A DNA stretch of 35,046 nucleotides from Alistipes sp. (GCA_017465575.1 JAFTVX010000040.1:1-35046); one strand, 5' to 3'; counted from the first letter of the stretch, positions 25,963-34,708 are shown. Numbers and translations: made by a program. The notes: generated by a model not told the origin, from the letters alone.

Positions 25963-28049
25963 TGCAGAGCCTACCGACATATCGTTTTAGGGGATTTATA
26001 CTACTCATCTGCGCCCTTGTCGCTCTCGCGTTGCCCACGGTGGCACAGGAGGGTCAGGCGGGCTATGCCTACCGTGATGGCGAACACTTCGTCGATATCG
26101 AGGGTGTCTCGATTGTCGGCAACCGCCCGATAAAGGAGATTGGTGTGCAGCAGACACCTATCGACTCGGTGGCGCTCAAAGAGAATATCGCACTCTCGAT
26201 GGCAGATGTGCTGACATTCCGCAGCTCGGTATTCGTCAAGAGCTATGGCCGTGCAACGCTCTCTACGGTAGCCTTTCGTGGTACATCACCCTCGCATACT
26301 CAGGTTAAGTGGAACGGAATGAAGCTAAACAGCCCGATGCTCGGAATGACCGACTTCTCGATGATTCCCGCCTACTTTATCGACAAGGCCACCCTTCTGC
26401 ACGGCACATCGTCGGTAAACGACACGGGTGGTGGCTTGGGTGGCTCGGTGAAGCTTGCTACGGCACCCACCGAGAGCCGAGGATTTACGCTGCAATATAT
26501 TCAGGGCATAGGCTCTTTCCGCTCGTTCGACGAGTTTTTGCGCCTCGGCTGGGGCAACGACCATTGGCAACTATCGACCCGTGCGGTACTCTCCACCTCG
26601 CCCAACGACTTCAAATACACCAACCGCGATAAGAAGGTCAATATCTACGATGATGAGATGAACATCATCGACCAATACTACCCCGTGGAGCGCAACCGCA
26701 GTGGCTCGTATCGTGATTTTCATATCTTGCAGGAGGCATACTACGACACCAAGGCGGGCGACCGCTTTGGCATCAATGCGTGGTATCTGAACTCCAACCG
26801 CGAACTTGCGATGCTCACCGTAGACCACGGCGACGATGTCGACTTCGACAACCGCCAGAAGGAGCAGACCCTCCGCACCGTAGCCTCGTGGGAGCATCTG
26901 CGTAGCAGTTGGAAGATGGGGGCAAGGGCGGGATATATCCACACCTCGATGGCATACGACTACAAGCGTGACTTGGGCAATGGCATAATGGCAGATATGA
27001 CCCGTTCGCGCAACAAGATAAACACCATCTATGGTGAGGTAGATGGCGAGTATTATATCGGCTCGAAGTGGCTCTTTACGGCCAATCTTTCGATGCACCA
27101 GCACTTTGTCGAGAGTCGCGATAAGAATATCATCATCCAGAGTGGCGATAAGGGCATCGTGGGCTATCGCCAGGCGCGTGTTGAGCTGTCGGGCGCCATC
27201 TCTGCAAAGTGGCGACCCATCGACCGCTTTGGTCTCTCGGTGGTGCTTCGTGAGGAGCTCTTTGGCGACGACTTCACCCCCATTATCCCCGCCCTGTTCG
27301 TCGATGGTGTACTATCGAAAAAGGGCAATATCGTGGCCAAGGCATCTGTGTCGCGCAACTACCGCTACCCCACGCTTAACGACCTCTACTTCCTCCCTGG
27401 CGGCAACCCCGACCTAAAGAGTGAGAGTGGCTGGACATACGATGCAGGTCTCTCGTTTGCCATTGGTCGCGAGGGCAAGTATAAGCTGTCGGGCTCGGCG
27501 ACTTGGTTCGACTCGCATATCTCGGACTGGATTATCTGGTTGCCCACCACCAAGGGATTCTTCTCGCCACGCAACATCAAGGATGTCCACGCCTATGGCG
27601 TAGAGCTCAACGCCTCACTCGATGTGGCTTTAGCAAAAGAGTGGCAACTAACCCTCGACGGCAACTTCTCGTGGACACCCTCAATCAACGAGGGCGAGAA
27701 GCTCTCGCCTGCCGACCAGTCGGTGGGCAAGCAACTGCCCTATGTTCCAGAGTTTACCTCGACCATCAACGGTCGCCTTGCTTGGCGCAAGTGGTCGTTC
27801 GAGTATAAGTGGTGCTACTATTCGGAGCGCTTCACGATGTCGTCAAACGACTTTATGCTCACAGGCAAACTCCCCGAATACTTTATGTCGAACATATCGC
27901 TCGAGAGGCGTTTTGCGCCCCGCTGGGCAGACCTTGTGGCAAAGTTTACTGTGAACAACCTCTTCGACGAGGAGTACCTCTCGGTGCTCTCACGCCCTAT
28001 GCCGGGCATCAACTTTCAGTTTCAGCTATCTATTACACCCAAGTGGTAG
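25962..28049 (+). CDS. btuB: TonB-dependent receptor, BtuB-like cobalamin transporter
   Basis: This 695-residue outer-membrane protein has a signal peptide ending near TVAQEG. The plug domain (about 50-170) contains ALSMADVLTFRSSVFVKSYG, STVAFRGTSPSHTQVKWNG and GTSSVNDTGGGLGGSV. The 22-strand-type barrel follows and closes on a terminal aromatic residue (FQFQLSITPKW). Placement after a B12 riboswitch and a BtuG-like gene supports a cobalamin substrate. Non-ATG starts exist at 25947 and 25959, but ATG 25962 overlaps the preceding stop and starts right before the signal peptide, so it is preferred. Confidence 0.9.
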   Translation: MQSLPTYRFRGFILLICALVALALPTVAQEGQAGYAYRDGEHFVDIEGVSIVGNRPIKEIGVQQTPIDSVALKENIALSMADVLTFRSSVFVKSYGRATLSTVAFRGTSPSHTQVKWNGMKLNSPMLGMTDFSMIPAYFIDKATLLHGTSSVNDTGGGLGGSVKLATAPTESRGFTLQYIQGIGSFRSFDEFLRLGWGNDHWQLSTRAVLSTSPNDFKYTNRDKKVNIYDDEMNIIDQYYPVERNRSGSYRDFHILQEAYYDTKAGDRFGINAWYLNSNRELAMLTVDHGDDVDFDNRQKEQTLRTVASWEHLRSSWKMGARAGYIHTSMAYDYKRDLGNGIMADMTRSRNKINTIYGEVDGEYYIGSKWLFTANLSMHQHFVESRDKNIIIQSGDKGIVGYRQARVELSGAISAKWRPIDRFGLSVVLREELFGDDFTPIIPALFVDGVLSKKGNIVAKASVSRNYRYPTLNDLYFLPGGNPDLKSESGWTYDAGLSFAIGREGKYKLSGSATWFDSHISDWIIWLPTTKGFFSPRNIKDVHAYGVELNASLDVALAKEWQLTLDGNFSWTPSINEGEKLSPADQSVGKQLPYVPEFTSTINGRLAWRKWSFEYKWCYYSERFTMSSNDFMLTGKLPEYFMSNISLERRFAPRWADLVAKFTVNNLFDEEYLSVLSRPMPGINFQFQLSITPKW

Positions 28050-28076
28050 ATAGCTACCTTTAAGCACCTTAGCCTA

Positions 28077-28096
28077 CTCGCGCACCTACGCGCGAG
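28077..28096 (+). terminator. GC-rich hairpin after btuB
   Basis: CTCGCGC (28077-28083) pairs with GCGCGAG (28090-28096) around ACCTAC. The following bases are AT-rich but not a clean T-run, so this may be a weak terminator or a 3' stabilising hairpin. Confidence 0.5.
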
Positions 28097-28127
28097 AAAT
28101 AATTTTCGGTAATACAGCTTTAGGGTA

Positions 28128-28158
28128 TTGCGAAATCCAATTATTTTTTATAATTTTG
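28128..28158 (+). promoter_or_regulatory. Promoter of guaB
   Basis: TTG (28128-28130), 20 nt, then TAATTTTG (28151-28158). A ~70-nt leader precedes the guaB ATG; I see no recognised riboswitch in it. Confidence 0.7.
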
Positions 28159-28232
28159 TGCGCAACAGAAATAATAAGTAGGTGTCATCGGAATTATTCG
28201 GATTACACACTGACCTAAAAACCTAGTTGCAT

Positions 28233-29708
28233 ATGTCTTTTATCGATGAAAGGGTACAGACCACAGGTCTCACATTCGACGATGTGTTGCTCGTACCAGC
28301 CTATTCTGAGGTTTTGCCTCGTGAGGTGTCGACAGTAGGTCGATTCTCTCGTAATATTCAACTGAACATACCCATTGTGTCGGCGGCTATGGATACCGTA
28401 ACCGAGGCTACTCTTGCTATCGCGTTGGCTCGCGAGGGCGGTATCGGCGTTGTCCACAAGAATATGTCGATTGCTGCACAGGCTGCCCATGTGCGCCGTG
28501 TTAAGCGTGCCGAGAGTGGTATGATTTACGACCCCGTAACCATCAAGAAGGAGAACACCGTGGGTGATGCTCTCCAGCTTATGCAGGAGAACAAGATTGG
28601 CGGTATCCCCGTTGTTGATGACGAGGGTATGCTTATCGGCATTGTCACCAACCGTGACCTCCGCTTCCAGAGCGATATGGAGCGCAAGATTGAGGAGGTG
28701 ATGACCAAGGAGAATATCGTGACCACTCACGAAACCGACCTTAAGTCGGCTGCCGATGTGCTCCTCGCAAATAAGATTGAGAAGTTGCCCGTTGTAGATG
28801 ACAATGGCAAGCTCGTTGGTCTTATCACCTATCGTGATATCACGAAGCTCAAGGACAACCCCAACGCTTGTAAGGATGCTAAGGGTCGTCTGCGTGTAGC
28901 TGCAGGTATCGGCATTACGCCCGATGCTATGGACCGTGTTGCAGCGCTTGTTGCCGAGGAGGTAGATGCCGTAGTTCTCGACTCGGCACACGGTCACACC
29001 AAGGGCGTTGTATCGCTCTTGCGCAAGATTAAGGAGACATATCCCCACCTCGATGTTGTCGTTGGTAACATCGCCACCGCCGAGGCTGCAAAGTATCTTA
29101 TCGAGAATGGTGCCGACGGCATCAAGGTAGGTATCGGTCCTGGCTCTATCTGCACCACCCGTATCATCGCGGGCGTGGGCGTTCCCCAGCTCTCGGCTAT
29201 CTACGATGCTTCTACCGAGGCTAAGAAGGCTGGTGTGCCTATCATCGCCGATGGTGGCTTGCGCTACTCGGGCGATATCGTCAAGGCGTTGGCTGCGGGC
29301 GGCAACTGCGTTATGGTAGGCTCGATGTTCGCAGGTACGGAGGAGTCTCCCGGCGAGACCATCATCTACAACGGTCGTAAGTTCAAGGCTTACCGTGGTA
29401 TGGGCTCTATCGACGCTATGAAGGCTGGCTCGGCAGACCGCTACTTCCAGAAGGGCTCTGAGGGCAATATTATGAAGCTCGTTCCCGAGGGCATCGTTGG
29501 TCGTGTGCCTTTCAAGGGCAAGCTCGCCGAGACCGTATATCAGCTTGTTGGCGGTATCCGTGCAGGTATGGGTTACTGCGGTGCTAAGGATATCGAGACC
29601 TTGCAGAAGGCTCGCTTTATCCGCATCACCTCGAGTGGTGTTACGGAGAACCACCCCCACGATATCACTATCACCAGCGAGACTCCAAATTATTCTCGAG
29701 GCGAATAG
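28233..29708 (+). CDS. guaB: Inosine-5'-monophosphate dehydrogenase
   Basis: This enzyme oxidises IMP to XMP with NAD+, the committed step of GMP synthesis. 491 residues: an N-terminal part of the barrel ([17 protein letters not shown]), a CBS-domain pair inserted at about 95-205 ([19 protein letters not shown] and [18 protein letters not shown]), then the rest of the TIM barrel with the catalytic loop [10 protein letters not shown] (C307). An in-frame TTG lies at 28227, but ATG 28233 (MSFIDERV) is the standard start. The stop codon is at the base of a long hairpin that separates it from guaA. Confidence 0.97.
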   Translation: MSFIDERVQTTGLTFDDVLLVPAYSEVLPREVSTVGRFSRNIQLNIPIVSAAMDTVTEATLAIALAREGGIGVVHKNMSIAAQAAHVRRVKRAESGMIYDPVTIKKENTVGDALQLMQENKIGGIPVVDDEGMLIGIVTNRDLRFQSDMERKIEEVMTKENIVTTHETDLKSAADVLLANKIEKLPVVDDNGKLVGLITYRDITKLKDNPNACKDAKGRLRVAAGIGITPDAMDRVAALVAEEVDAVVLDSAHGHTKGVVSLLRKIKETYPHLDVVVGNIATAEAAKYLIENGADGIKVGIGPGSICTTRIIAGVGVPQLSAIYDASTEAKKAGVPIIADGGLRYSGDIVKALAAGGNCVMVGSMFAGTEESPGETIIYNGRKFKAYRGMGSIDAMKAGSADRYFQKGSEGNIMKLVPEGIVGRVPFKGKLAETVYQLVGGIRAGMGYCGAKDIETLQKARFIRITSSGVTENHPHDITITSETPNYSRGE

Positions 29709-29806
29709 AAAGGTTGGTTCGGCATCTACCTAAAGCGGAAAATCCTCACATACGCTAAGTATGCTCCGGTATTTCCGCTTTAGAGTAGCTTCAAACCACC
29801 TCTTTC
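29708..29806 (+). repeat. ~100-nt imperfect hairpin between guaB and guaA
   Basis: The arms run from 29708 to about 29754 and from about 29757 to 29806. The inner stem is strong (CTAAAGCGGAAA with TTTCCGCTTTAG, and ATAC with GTAT near the apex). The outer stem pairs GAAAGGTTGGTT with AACCACCTCTTTC imperfectly. It has no T-run, so it is not a standard terminator. It could be an RNase III site, an attenuator or a small repeat element. Confidence 0.75.
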
Positions 29807-29877
29807 TCTTCACCTCGACAGCGAAAGCTAACAACTAAAAACTAACAACTAATAACTACCGCTATTAGTAACCATTT

Positions 29878-31407
29878 ATGACAGAGAAGATTCTAATTAT
29901 CGACTTTGGCTCACAGTACACCCAGCTTATCGCACGACGCATTCGTGAGATGCAGGTATATTGCGAGATTCACCCCTTCAACAATGTCCCCGCACTCGAC
30001 GAGTCGATTAAGGGCGTTGTGCTCTCGGGCTCTCCACGCTCGGTGCGCGATGAGGGTGCTCCTCGCATCGACCTCGACGCCATCAAGGGCAAGATGCCTT
30101 TGCTCGGCGTATGCTACGGTGCGCAGTACCTCGCCCACTTCTACGGTGGCAAGGTTGAGGCATCGCCCAGCCGCGAGTATGGCCGTGCGCGTATGCAGGT
30201 TAAGAACGCTGCCGACCCTCTTATGGCATCGTTGAGCGCAGAGTCGCAGGTGTGGATGTCGCACGGCGACACCATCACCACCATCCCCGAGGGCTACTCT
30301 ATCGTTGCCTCGACCGAGGATGTTGCCGTGGCAGCATACCGCATCGAGGGTGAGCAGACCTGGGGCATACAGTTCCACCCCGAGGTATACCACTCGGAGG
30401 AGGGCTTTACGATGATCGAAAACTTCGTTAAGGGCATCTGTGGCTGCTCTGGCTCGTGGACTCCTGCGGGCTTTGTAGAGAGCACCGTCAAGGAGCTTCG
30501 CGAGAAGCTCGGCAACGACAAGGTCGTGCTTGGCCTCTCGGGAGGCGTAGACTCGTCGGTGGCAGCAATGCTCCTTCACAAGGCTATTGGCGAGAACCTC
30601 TACTGCATCTTCGTAGATTCTGGCCTTTTGCGCAAGAACGAGTTCGAGGAGGTTATCGACTCTTACCGCGGTATGGGTCTCAATGTCAAGGGCGTAGATG
30701 CTTCGGAGAAGTTCTTCGGCGACCTTGCAGGTGTTTCTGACCCCGAGACCAAGCGTAAGATTATCGGTCGTGACTTTGTCGAGGTCTTCGAGGCTGAGGC
30801 AAAGAAGCTCGATGGCGTGAAGTGGCTCGGTCAGGGTACCATCTACCCCGATGTTGTGGAGTCGGCACAGGTAAACGGCACGGCTGTCGTTATCAAGTCG
30901 CACCACAATGTGGGCGGTCTGCCCGAGAAGATGGGCTTGAAGGTTGTTGAGCCTCTGCGCCTACTCTTCAAGGACGAGGTGCGCCGCGTAGGTCGCTCTA
31001 TGGGTATGTCGGAGCGCCTTATCGGTCGTCACCCCTTCCCCGGCCCTGGCTTGGCAATCCGCATCTTGGGCGATATCACCCGCGAGAAGGTCGAGATTTT
31101 GCAGAATGTAGATAAGATATATATCGACACCCTCCGCGAGACGGGCTGGTACGATAAGATTTGGCAGGCAGGCGCCATCTTGCTCCCCGTGCAGTCGGTG
31201 GGCGTTATGGGCGACGAGCGCACCTACGAGCGTTGCGTGGCACTCCGTGCTGTGCAGTCTACCGACGGTATGACCGCCGACTGGGTGCATATCCCCTACG
31301 AGATTTTGGCTCGTCTGTCAAACGAGATTATCAACAAGGTGCGTGGCGTAAATAGAGTAGTCTATGATATATCGTCGAAGCCACCCGCAACTATTGAGTG
31401 GGAATAG
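29878..31407 (+). CDS. guaA: GMP synthase (glutamine-hydrolysing)
   Basis: Converts XMP to GMP using glutamine and ATP. 509 residues. The N-terminal class I glutamine amidotransferase domain has nucleophile C79 in [10 protein letters not shown] and the His-Glu of FHPEVYH. The ATP-pyrophosphatase domain follows with [11 protein letters not shown], and then the GMPS dimerisation domain ending KPPATIEWE. It follows guaB in the same direction after 169 nt that hold the long hairpin and an AACTAA-rich leader. Its stop codon abuts composite element copy 2. Confidence 0.97.
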   Translation: MTEKILIIDFGSQYTQLIARRIREMQVYCEIHPFNNVPALDESIKGVVLSGSPRSVRDEGAPRIDLDAIKGKMPLLGVCYGAQYLAHFYGGKVEASPSREYGRARMQVKNAADPLMASLSAESQVWMSHGDTITTIPEGYSIVASTEDVAVAAYRIEGEQTWGIQFHPEVYHSEEGFTMIENFVKGICGCSGSWTPAGFVESTVKELREKLGNDKVVLGLSGGVDSSVAAMLLHKAIGENLYCIFVDSGLLRKNEFEEVIDSYRGMGLNVKGVDASEKFFGDLAGVSDPETKRKIIGRDFVEVFEAEAKKLDGVKWLGQGTIYPDVVESAQVNGTAVVIKSHHNVGGLPEKMGLKVVEPLRLLFKDEVRRVGRSMGMSERLIGRHPFPGPGLAIRILGDITREKVEILQNVDKIYIDTLRETGWYDKIWQAGAILLPVQSVGVMGDERTYERCVALRAVQSTDGMTADWVHIPYEILARLSNEIINKVRGVNRVVYDISSKPPATIEWE

Positions 31408-31615
31408 TAATTTCTTGTGAAAAGGGGTCATTTTCGACCCATCCCAAAAAGTTGAGTGCCTCGGGCTGTACTTCTTGTACTATCCCGAGGCACTCACTTT
31501 TGCGATGAGCCAAACCTAACCCCTTTTGACAAGAAATTAGGCTCACACTCTGACTGCAAATCGAGGCTTGCGCGCTTTTGACAAGAAATTAGGCTTGCGC
31601 TGACCTGTAGGTGCT
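31408..31615 (+). repeat. Composite hairpin element, copy 2 (3' of guaA)
   Basis: It begins immediately after the guaA stop with TAATTTCTTGTGAAAAG. Hairpin 2 is GGGTC/GACCC (31425-31440). The linker ATCCCAAAAAG follows, then hairpin 1 (31454-31495), whose outer stem is GAGTGCCTC/GAGGCACTC around GGGCTGTAC-TTCTT-GTACTATCCC. Next come CTTTTGCGATGAGCC and three ~24-28-nt repeat units starting at 31528, 31552 (degenerate) and 31580, the first and last reading GACAAGAAATTAGGCT. The outer stem differs from copies 1 and 3 at almost every base, but pairing is kept. Confidence 0.85.
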
Positions 31616-31619
31616 TTAT

Positions 31620-31728
31620 TAGGGAATTTAGTGAGTTTAAGGAGTGTAGTGAGCTTAAGGATAGATGTCGGTAGCGCTTTCCCTAACTTCTCTAAATTCC
31701 TTAATCTCCCTAAATTCACTCTGCTATT
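31620..31728 (+). repeat. Palindromic iteron array A5
   Basis: Left-arm units such as AGGGAATTTAGTGA and GTTTAAGGA, and right-arm units such as CCCTAACTTCTCTAAATTCC, flank the central GATGTCGGTAGCGCTT. That centre matches array A3 (ATGTTGGTAGCGCTT), and the end CTATTGC also matches. It directly follows composite element copy 2. Confidence 0.8.
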
Positions 31729-31730
31729 GC

Positions 31731-31803
31731 GCCCCTCTGGCCACTCTTGCCCCTTAGAACCCTTTTGTCCCTTGGGGCTTCAGCCCGCAGGCGCAACGCC
31801 TGC
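31731..31803 (+). repeat. Repeat D, left copy, with GCAGGCG hairpin
   Basis: Contains TTGCCCCTTAGAACCC, CCTTGGG and a perfect hairpin GCAGGCG-CAA-CGCCTGC (31787-31803). The same order of words appears in reverse complement at 34563-34628, so the two copies flank the surface-lipoprotein locus as inverted repeats. Confidence 0.75.
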
Positions 31804-31860
31804 AACCTTAGGACTTTAAGATTTCTCCTATCGTCTTAAAACCTAACCGCCACCCACCTC

Positions 31861-31897
31861 AAAAAAAAATGTGCCGTTAGGGAAATCCCAACGGCAC
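31861..31897 (-). terminator. Terminator of the fimbrillin/BACON-like gene
   Basis: On the minus strand GTGCCGTT (31890-31897) pairs with AACGGCAC (31871-31878) around an 11-nt loop, followed by A and nine T. It lies 22 nt after the stop codon. Confidence 0.95.
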
Positions 31898-31919
31898 AAA
31901 ATTTATAATGAATCAAGAA

Positions 31920-34223
31920 TTACTCAGCATATGTAACAGAGATTCCCGCTATACGACGATTACCCGAAGTACCGCCAATAATAAATGTTACTTCTTCTGA
32001 ACTACCTGTCCATGTACCATTTGAATAAGATTCAGAACTTGCAGTAATTATATTAGATCCATCATCAGTTCCAAATGTCAATTCAATCTTTATAATTGTC
32101 TTTTCTGATGACACTGTAAATGTATTACCACCATAACAACGGATTGCTGCACCCGAGGTATAATATTTAGGAGCATTAGAATTCGAACCCTTAGCAAATG
32201 TAACTGTAAAATTAGTTCCTGTATACAACTCTATTGCCTGTGCATTAGCATAATTCTGCTCAGAGAAGGTTACAGACTCTATTTTTTCAGCAGTTGCAGC
32301 ATTTTGTGTTATAGCAACCTCAATAGACTTGCTATCTGCAGCACGAGTAATAGTAATTGTACCTTCAATAGCCTCCTCGCCACCATTAGCTGTCAACGCT
32401 GTAACAGTGATTTCAGTAGTTCCAGCCTCAATGTTTGTGGCGCTTACAGACCACTTTTTTGCATCATCAACCGAAATAGCAGCAGCGTAGGTAGATGTTA
32501 CTGTAAATGTTGCAGTACTATTAGCCTCAGCATCCAAAGACACGACCTCTTTAGATACCTTAAACTCATCAGCCGCCTGAGTTACAGTTACATCCTTTGT
32601 TACGCCTTTAGACGCAGAAGACAAGGTAATCTTACCTGTACGAACATCACCAGTGTAGTTAGGCTCTACCTCATAGAGTATACTGCCATTGCCTGCCATA
32701 GCGGTAATCCATTCATCAGTAGATGTTGCTGTAACATCATCCTCCATATTCATAACGCTGTATGATGCCTTGCCATCGCCACCATTAGCTTCAACCTCGA
32801 TTGCAGATGCGGAGATAGCGGGATCTTTAGTTATCTTCTTATAAAGGTAGGTTACACCATTCTGTGTAGTATTGTTTCCAGTGTAAGAACCATAACTAGT
32901 AGTATAACAACGCCAATCCTGACTATTATACAACGCAATGTAACGATCTGTGGTTGAATACTGCAAAGACAGAGATTGATTTACACTCGCATGTGCAGCA
33001 ATCTTCCATGTATTATTAGTATTACCTACGCGCAGGCCATTGTTTGATGATGTTGTATATAGATACTTACCATCAGCATTAGCAATGGTTACAGCATTAG
33101 CACTACCAGTAAAAGTAAAACGAGCGCCAGCAGGAATAAGGGTAGTTTTAAACACATCAGCATTGCTTAAATCCAAACCTGTTACAGTAATAACAGTCTG
33201 AGTAGGAGCAGATGAAGTATTTGTAGCAGAAGGGAGATACACTATATTGCCATCATTATTCTTAGCCACAATAATATACTCACCATCGGTAATATCAGCT
33301 ACATTAGTAATAAGCTGCCAAGTCTCAGCATCTTCATCTGTAGGATACTCTATACCCGCCATATCCACATTAAAGGTTACAACCTTACCAGACTCAAACT
33401 TCGCAGTAGCAGGCATTGTAACATCTCTTGATAAGATACCCTTATCAGTAGTGATAGAGAAAGTAAGCACCTTACCAGACACATCAACAGGGGCAACAGC
33501 AAGCCACAAATTCTCAGTAGAATTTGTTACAAGAGTTATGCTCTTCTCCAAACGATCGTACTCAGCAAGTTCACCTGTTGAAGGAATATACTGGTAGCGA
33601 CCAGCCAGGTTTACATCTTTTGCTGTAACAGAAACAGAGCTTACTACACCACCCTCGGCTACATTGGTAAACGAGAACTTAACATAAGCCGACAAGTGCT
33701 CGAAGTTTACATCAAATGAATCTGCGCTATCCATAGCCTCTGACTTAGCAAAAAGTACCTGTGATGCAGGATCACATGAAACAGCTGTAGGAGTCTGGGT
33801 GTTTCGTGCTATATAGAATCGAAGATAGTCATCGGTAAAATGGTACGATGACCACGCACTGGCAGGTGAAATAGCATACAAAGTATATGTGCCATCATCA
33901 GATGCTGAAGGTACATTTGAAAGCGTGAAATTAGCATTTGCCGACTTAAAATCATCTGAGAAGGTGATTTTATCAATTGACTCAGTATACTTATCGTTAA
34001 TAGCAGCAAACCATTCTTCATTACCCTCCCACAAGGTAGGATATGTTTTGCTATCCGCATTATAGTCTCCAAATGCACTTCGTGTGGTATCAGTAGTATT
34101 AGCATTGATAGACACCTCAAAGCCCTCAGTTTCGGGAGTAACATAAATCTCATCGTTTGAACACGATGCAAATGCCATTGCTGCTACAGCAACGAACATT
34201 ATCTTGCTAAAAAGATTCTTCAT
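31920..34223 (-). CDS. Fimbrillin-like/BACON-like surface lipoprotein
   Basis: About 767 residues from ATG 34223 (MKNLFSKIMF). The lipobox is FASC (C21), followed by SNDE, typical for surface export. The N-terminal ~300 residues resemble the fimbrillin (Mfa-like) family, with WEGNEEWFAAIND and NFEHLSAYVKFSFTNV. A middle beta domain (about 310-460) precedes two BACON-like or Ig-like repeats (about 465-650, each ending in VTQAAD or ITQNAAT). The last ~110 residues have the pattern common at the end of Bacteroidetes surface proteins (APKYYTSGAAIRCYGGNTFT, GGTSGNRRIAGISVTYAE). Codon use is plainly more AT-rich and less GAG/CTC-biased than the neighbours, so transfer or high expression is possible. 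An ATG ten codons upstream is rejected because it precedes the signal peptide. Ligand unknown. Confidence 0.82.
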   Translation of the reverse strand: MKNLFSKIMFVAVAAMAFASCSNDEIYVTPETEGFEVSINANTTDTTRSAFGDYNADSKTYPTLWEGNEEWFAAINDKYTESIDKITFSDDFKSANANFTLSNVPSASDDGTYTLYAISPASAWSSYHFTDDYLRFYIARNTQTPTAVSCDPASQVLFAKSEAMDSADSFDVNFEHLSAYVKFSFTNVAEGGVVSSVSVTAKDVNLAGRYQYIPSTGELAEYDRLEKSITLVTNSTENLWLAVAPVDVSGKVLTFSITTDKGILSRDVTMPATAKFESGKVVTFNVDMAGIEYPTDEDAETWQLITNVADITDGEYIIVAKNNDGNIVYLPSATNTSSAPTQTVITVTGLDLSNADVFKTTLIPAGARFTFTGSANAVTIANADGKYLYTTSSNNGLRVGNTNNTWKIAAHASVNQSLSLQYSTTDRYIALYNSQDWRCYTTSYGSYTGNNTTQNGVTYLYKKITKDPAISASAIEVEANGGDGKASYSVMNMEDDVTATSTDEWITAMAGNGSILYEVEPNYTGDVRTGKITLSSASKGVTKDVTVTQAADEFKVSKEVVSLDAEANSTATFTVTSTYAAAISVDDAKKWSVSATNIEAGTTEITVTALTANGGEEAIEGTITITRAADSKSIEVAITQNAATAEKIESVTFSEQNYANAQAIELYTGTNFTVTFAKGSNSNAPKYYTSGAAIRCYGGNTFTVSSEKTIIKIELTFGTDDGSNIITASSESYSNGTWTGSSEEVTFIIGGTSGNRRIAGISVTYAE

Positions 34224-34237
34224 AATCGCATTACAGA

Positions 34238-34372
34238 TTAAAGAGTTCCCCAATCCTCGGTTTCAGCATCTTCAATTGTGAAAGCTTCAAAACTTGTCTG
34301 GAAGCCATTCTCAACGGTTGCGAGAACAATCTCCATCTCGGGAGCTGTGTACTCCATTGTGTTTTTCTTCAT
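34238..34372 (-). CDS. 44-residue small protein upstream of the surface lipoprotein
   Basis: ATG 34372 to TAA 34238 encodes 44 residues starting MKKNTMEYTAPEMEIVLATV and ending in an acidic tail (EDAETEDWGTL). It has no signal peptide, cysteine or membrane helix. It sits 14 nt before the lipoprotein gene and directly after a consensus promoter and 5' leader, so it is the first gene of that transcript. Short ORFs with a K-x-Y-x-APE-x-E start are, to my knowledge, recurrent beside surface-protein loci in Bacteroidales, but I know no function. A precursor peptide or a leader peptide are possibilities. Confidence 0.7.
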   Translation of the reverse strand: MKKNTMEYTAPEMEIVLATVENGFQTSFEAFTIEDAETEDWGTL

Positions 34373-34445
34373 TGTTTGTGATTTTTAAGTTATTGTTTTG
34401 ATATTGTTTCTATCGTTTTCTATATCTTTTTCGTTATTAGAGCGA

Positions 34446-34466
34446 AGTTGTATGTAATACAACTTG
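34446..34466 (-). promoter_or_regulatory. Palindrome in the 5' leader of the small protein/lipoprotein transcript
   Basis: AAGTTGTAT pairs with ATACAACTT across a 3-nt centre. It begins at the -7 box (34467-34474), so it spans the transcription start. It may be an operator or a 5' stabilising hairpin. Confidence 0.5.
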
Positions 34467-34497
34467 CAAAGTTACAGCGACCTAAATTAAAATCAAA
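34467..34497 (-). promoter_or_regulatory. Promoter of the small protein/lipoprotein operon
   Basis: On the minus strand TTTG (34494-34497), 19 nt, TAACTTTG (34467-34474). This is an exact Bacteroidetes consensus, giving a leader of about 90 nt. Confidence 0.85.
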
Positions 34498-34562
34498 GAA
34501 TTTATTGGACTTTTTTCGTTATTTGTTAGAAAAAAGTGCGGAAAGAGAGGTGCAACCGCTTA

Positions 34563-34628
34563 TAGCAGGCATCCCGCCTGCGGGCAGAGACCCAAGGGGT
34601 ATAAGGGTTCTAAGGGGCAAGAGGGGCG
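34563..34628 (-). repeat. Repeat D, right copy (inverted)
   Basis: In reverse complement this shows the words of the copy at 31731-31803: GCGCCCCTCTTGCCCCTTAG, AACCC, CCTTGGG and GCCCGCAGGCG with its hairpin partner GCCTGC. It lies upstream of the lipoprotein operon promoter, so the ~2.8 kb locus between is bracketed by inverted repeats. Confidence 0.7.
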
Positions 34629-34675
34629 CACAGACAAACACTTGTACCCCTTGTACCTCTCGTACCCCTCTGCGA
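34597..34675. repeat. Palindromic iteron array A6 (10-bp units)
   Basis: The right arm repeats CTTGTACCCC, TTGTACCTCT, CGTACCCCTC in 10-bp steps (34641-34670). The left arm has AGGGGTATA, AGGGTTCTA, AGGGGCAAG and AGGGGCG (34594-34627), which can pair with it. It overlaps repeat D and is followed by the hairpin GCGCTC-CAACA-GAGCGC (34682-34698). Confidence 0.65.
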
Positions 34676-34708
34676 TAGCAGGCGCTCCAACAGAGCGCAA
34701 CACACCAC

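Noticed and set aside
28215-29660. 481-codon open frame on the minus strand opposite guaB
   Set aside because: Antisense shadow caused by the GC-skewed codon use of guaB; no family features.
29911-30906. 331-codon open frame opposite guaA
   Set aside because: Antisense shadow of a certain gene.
31631-31819. 62-codon open frame in array A5 and repeat D
   Set aside because: Composed of repeat translation; no promoter or conserved motif.
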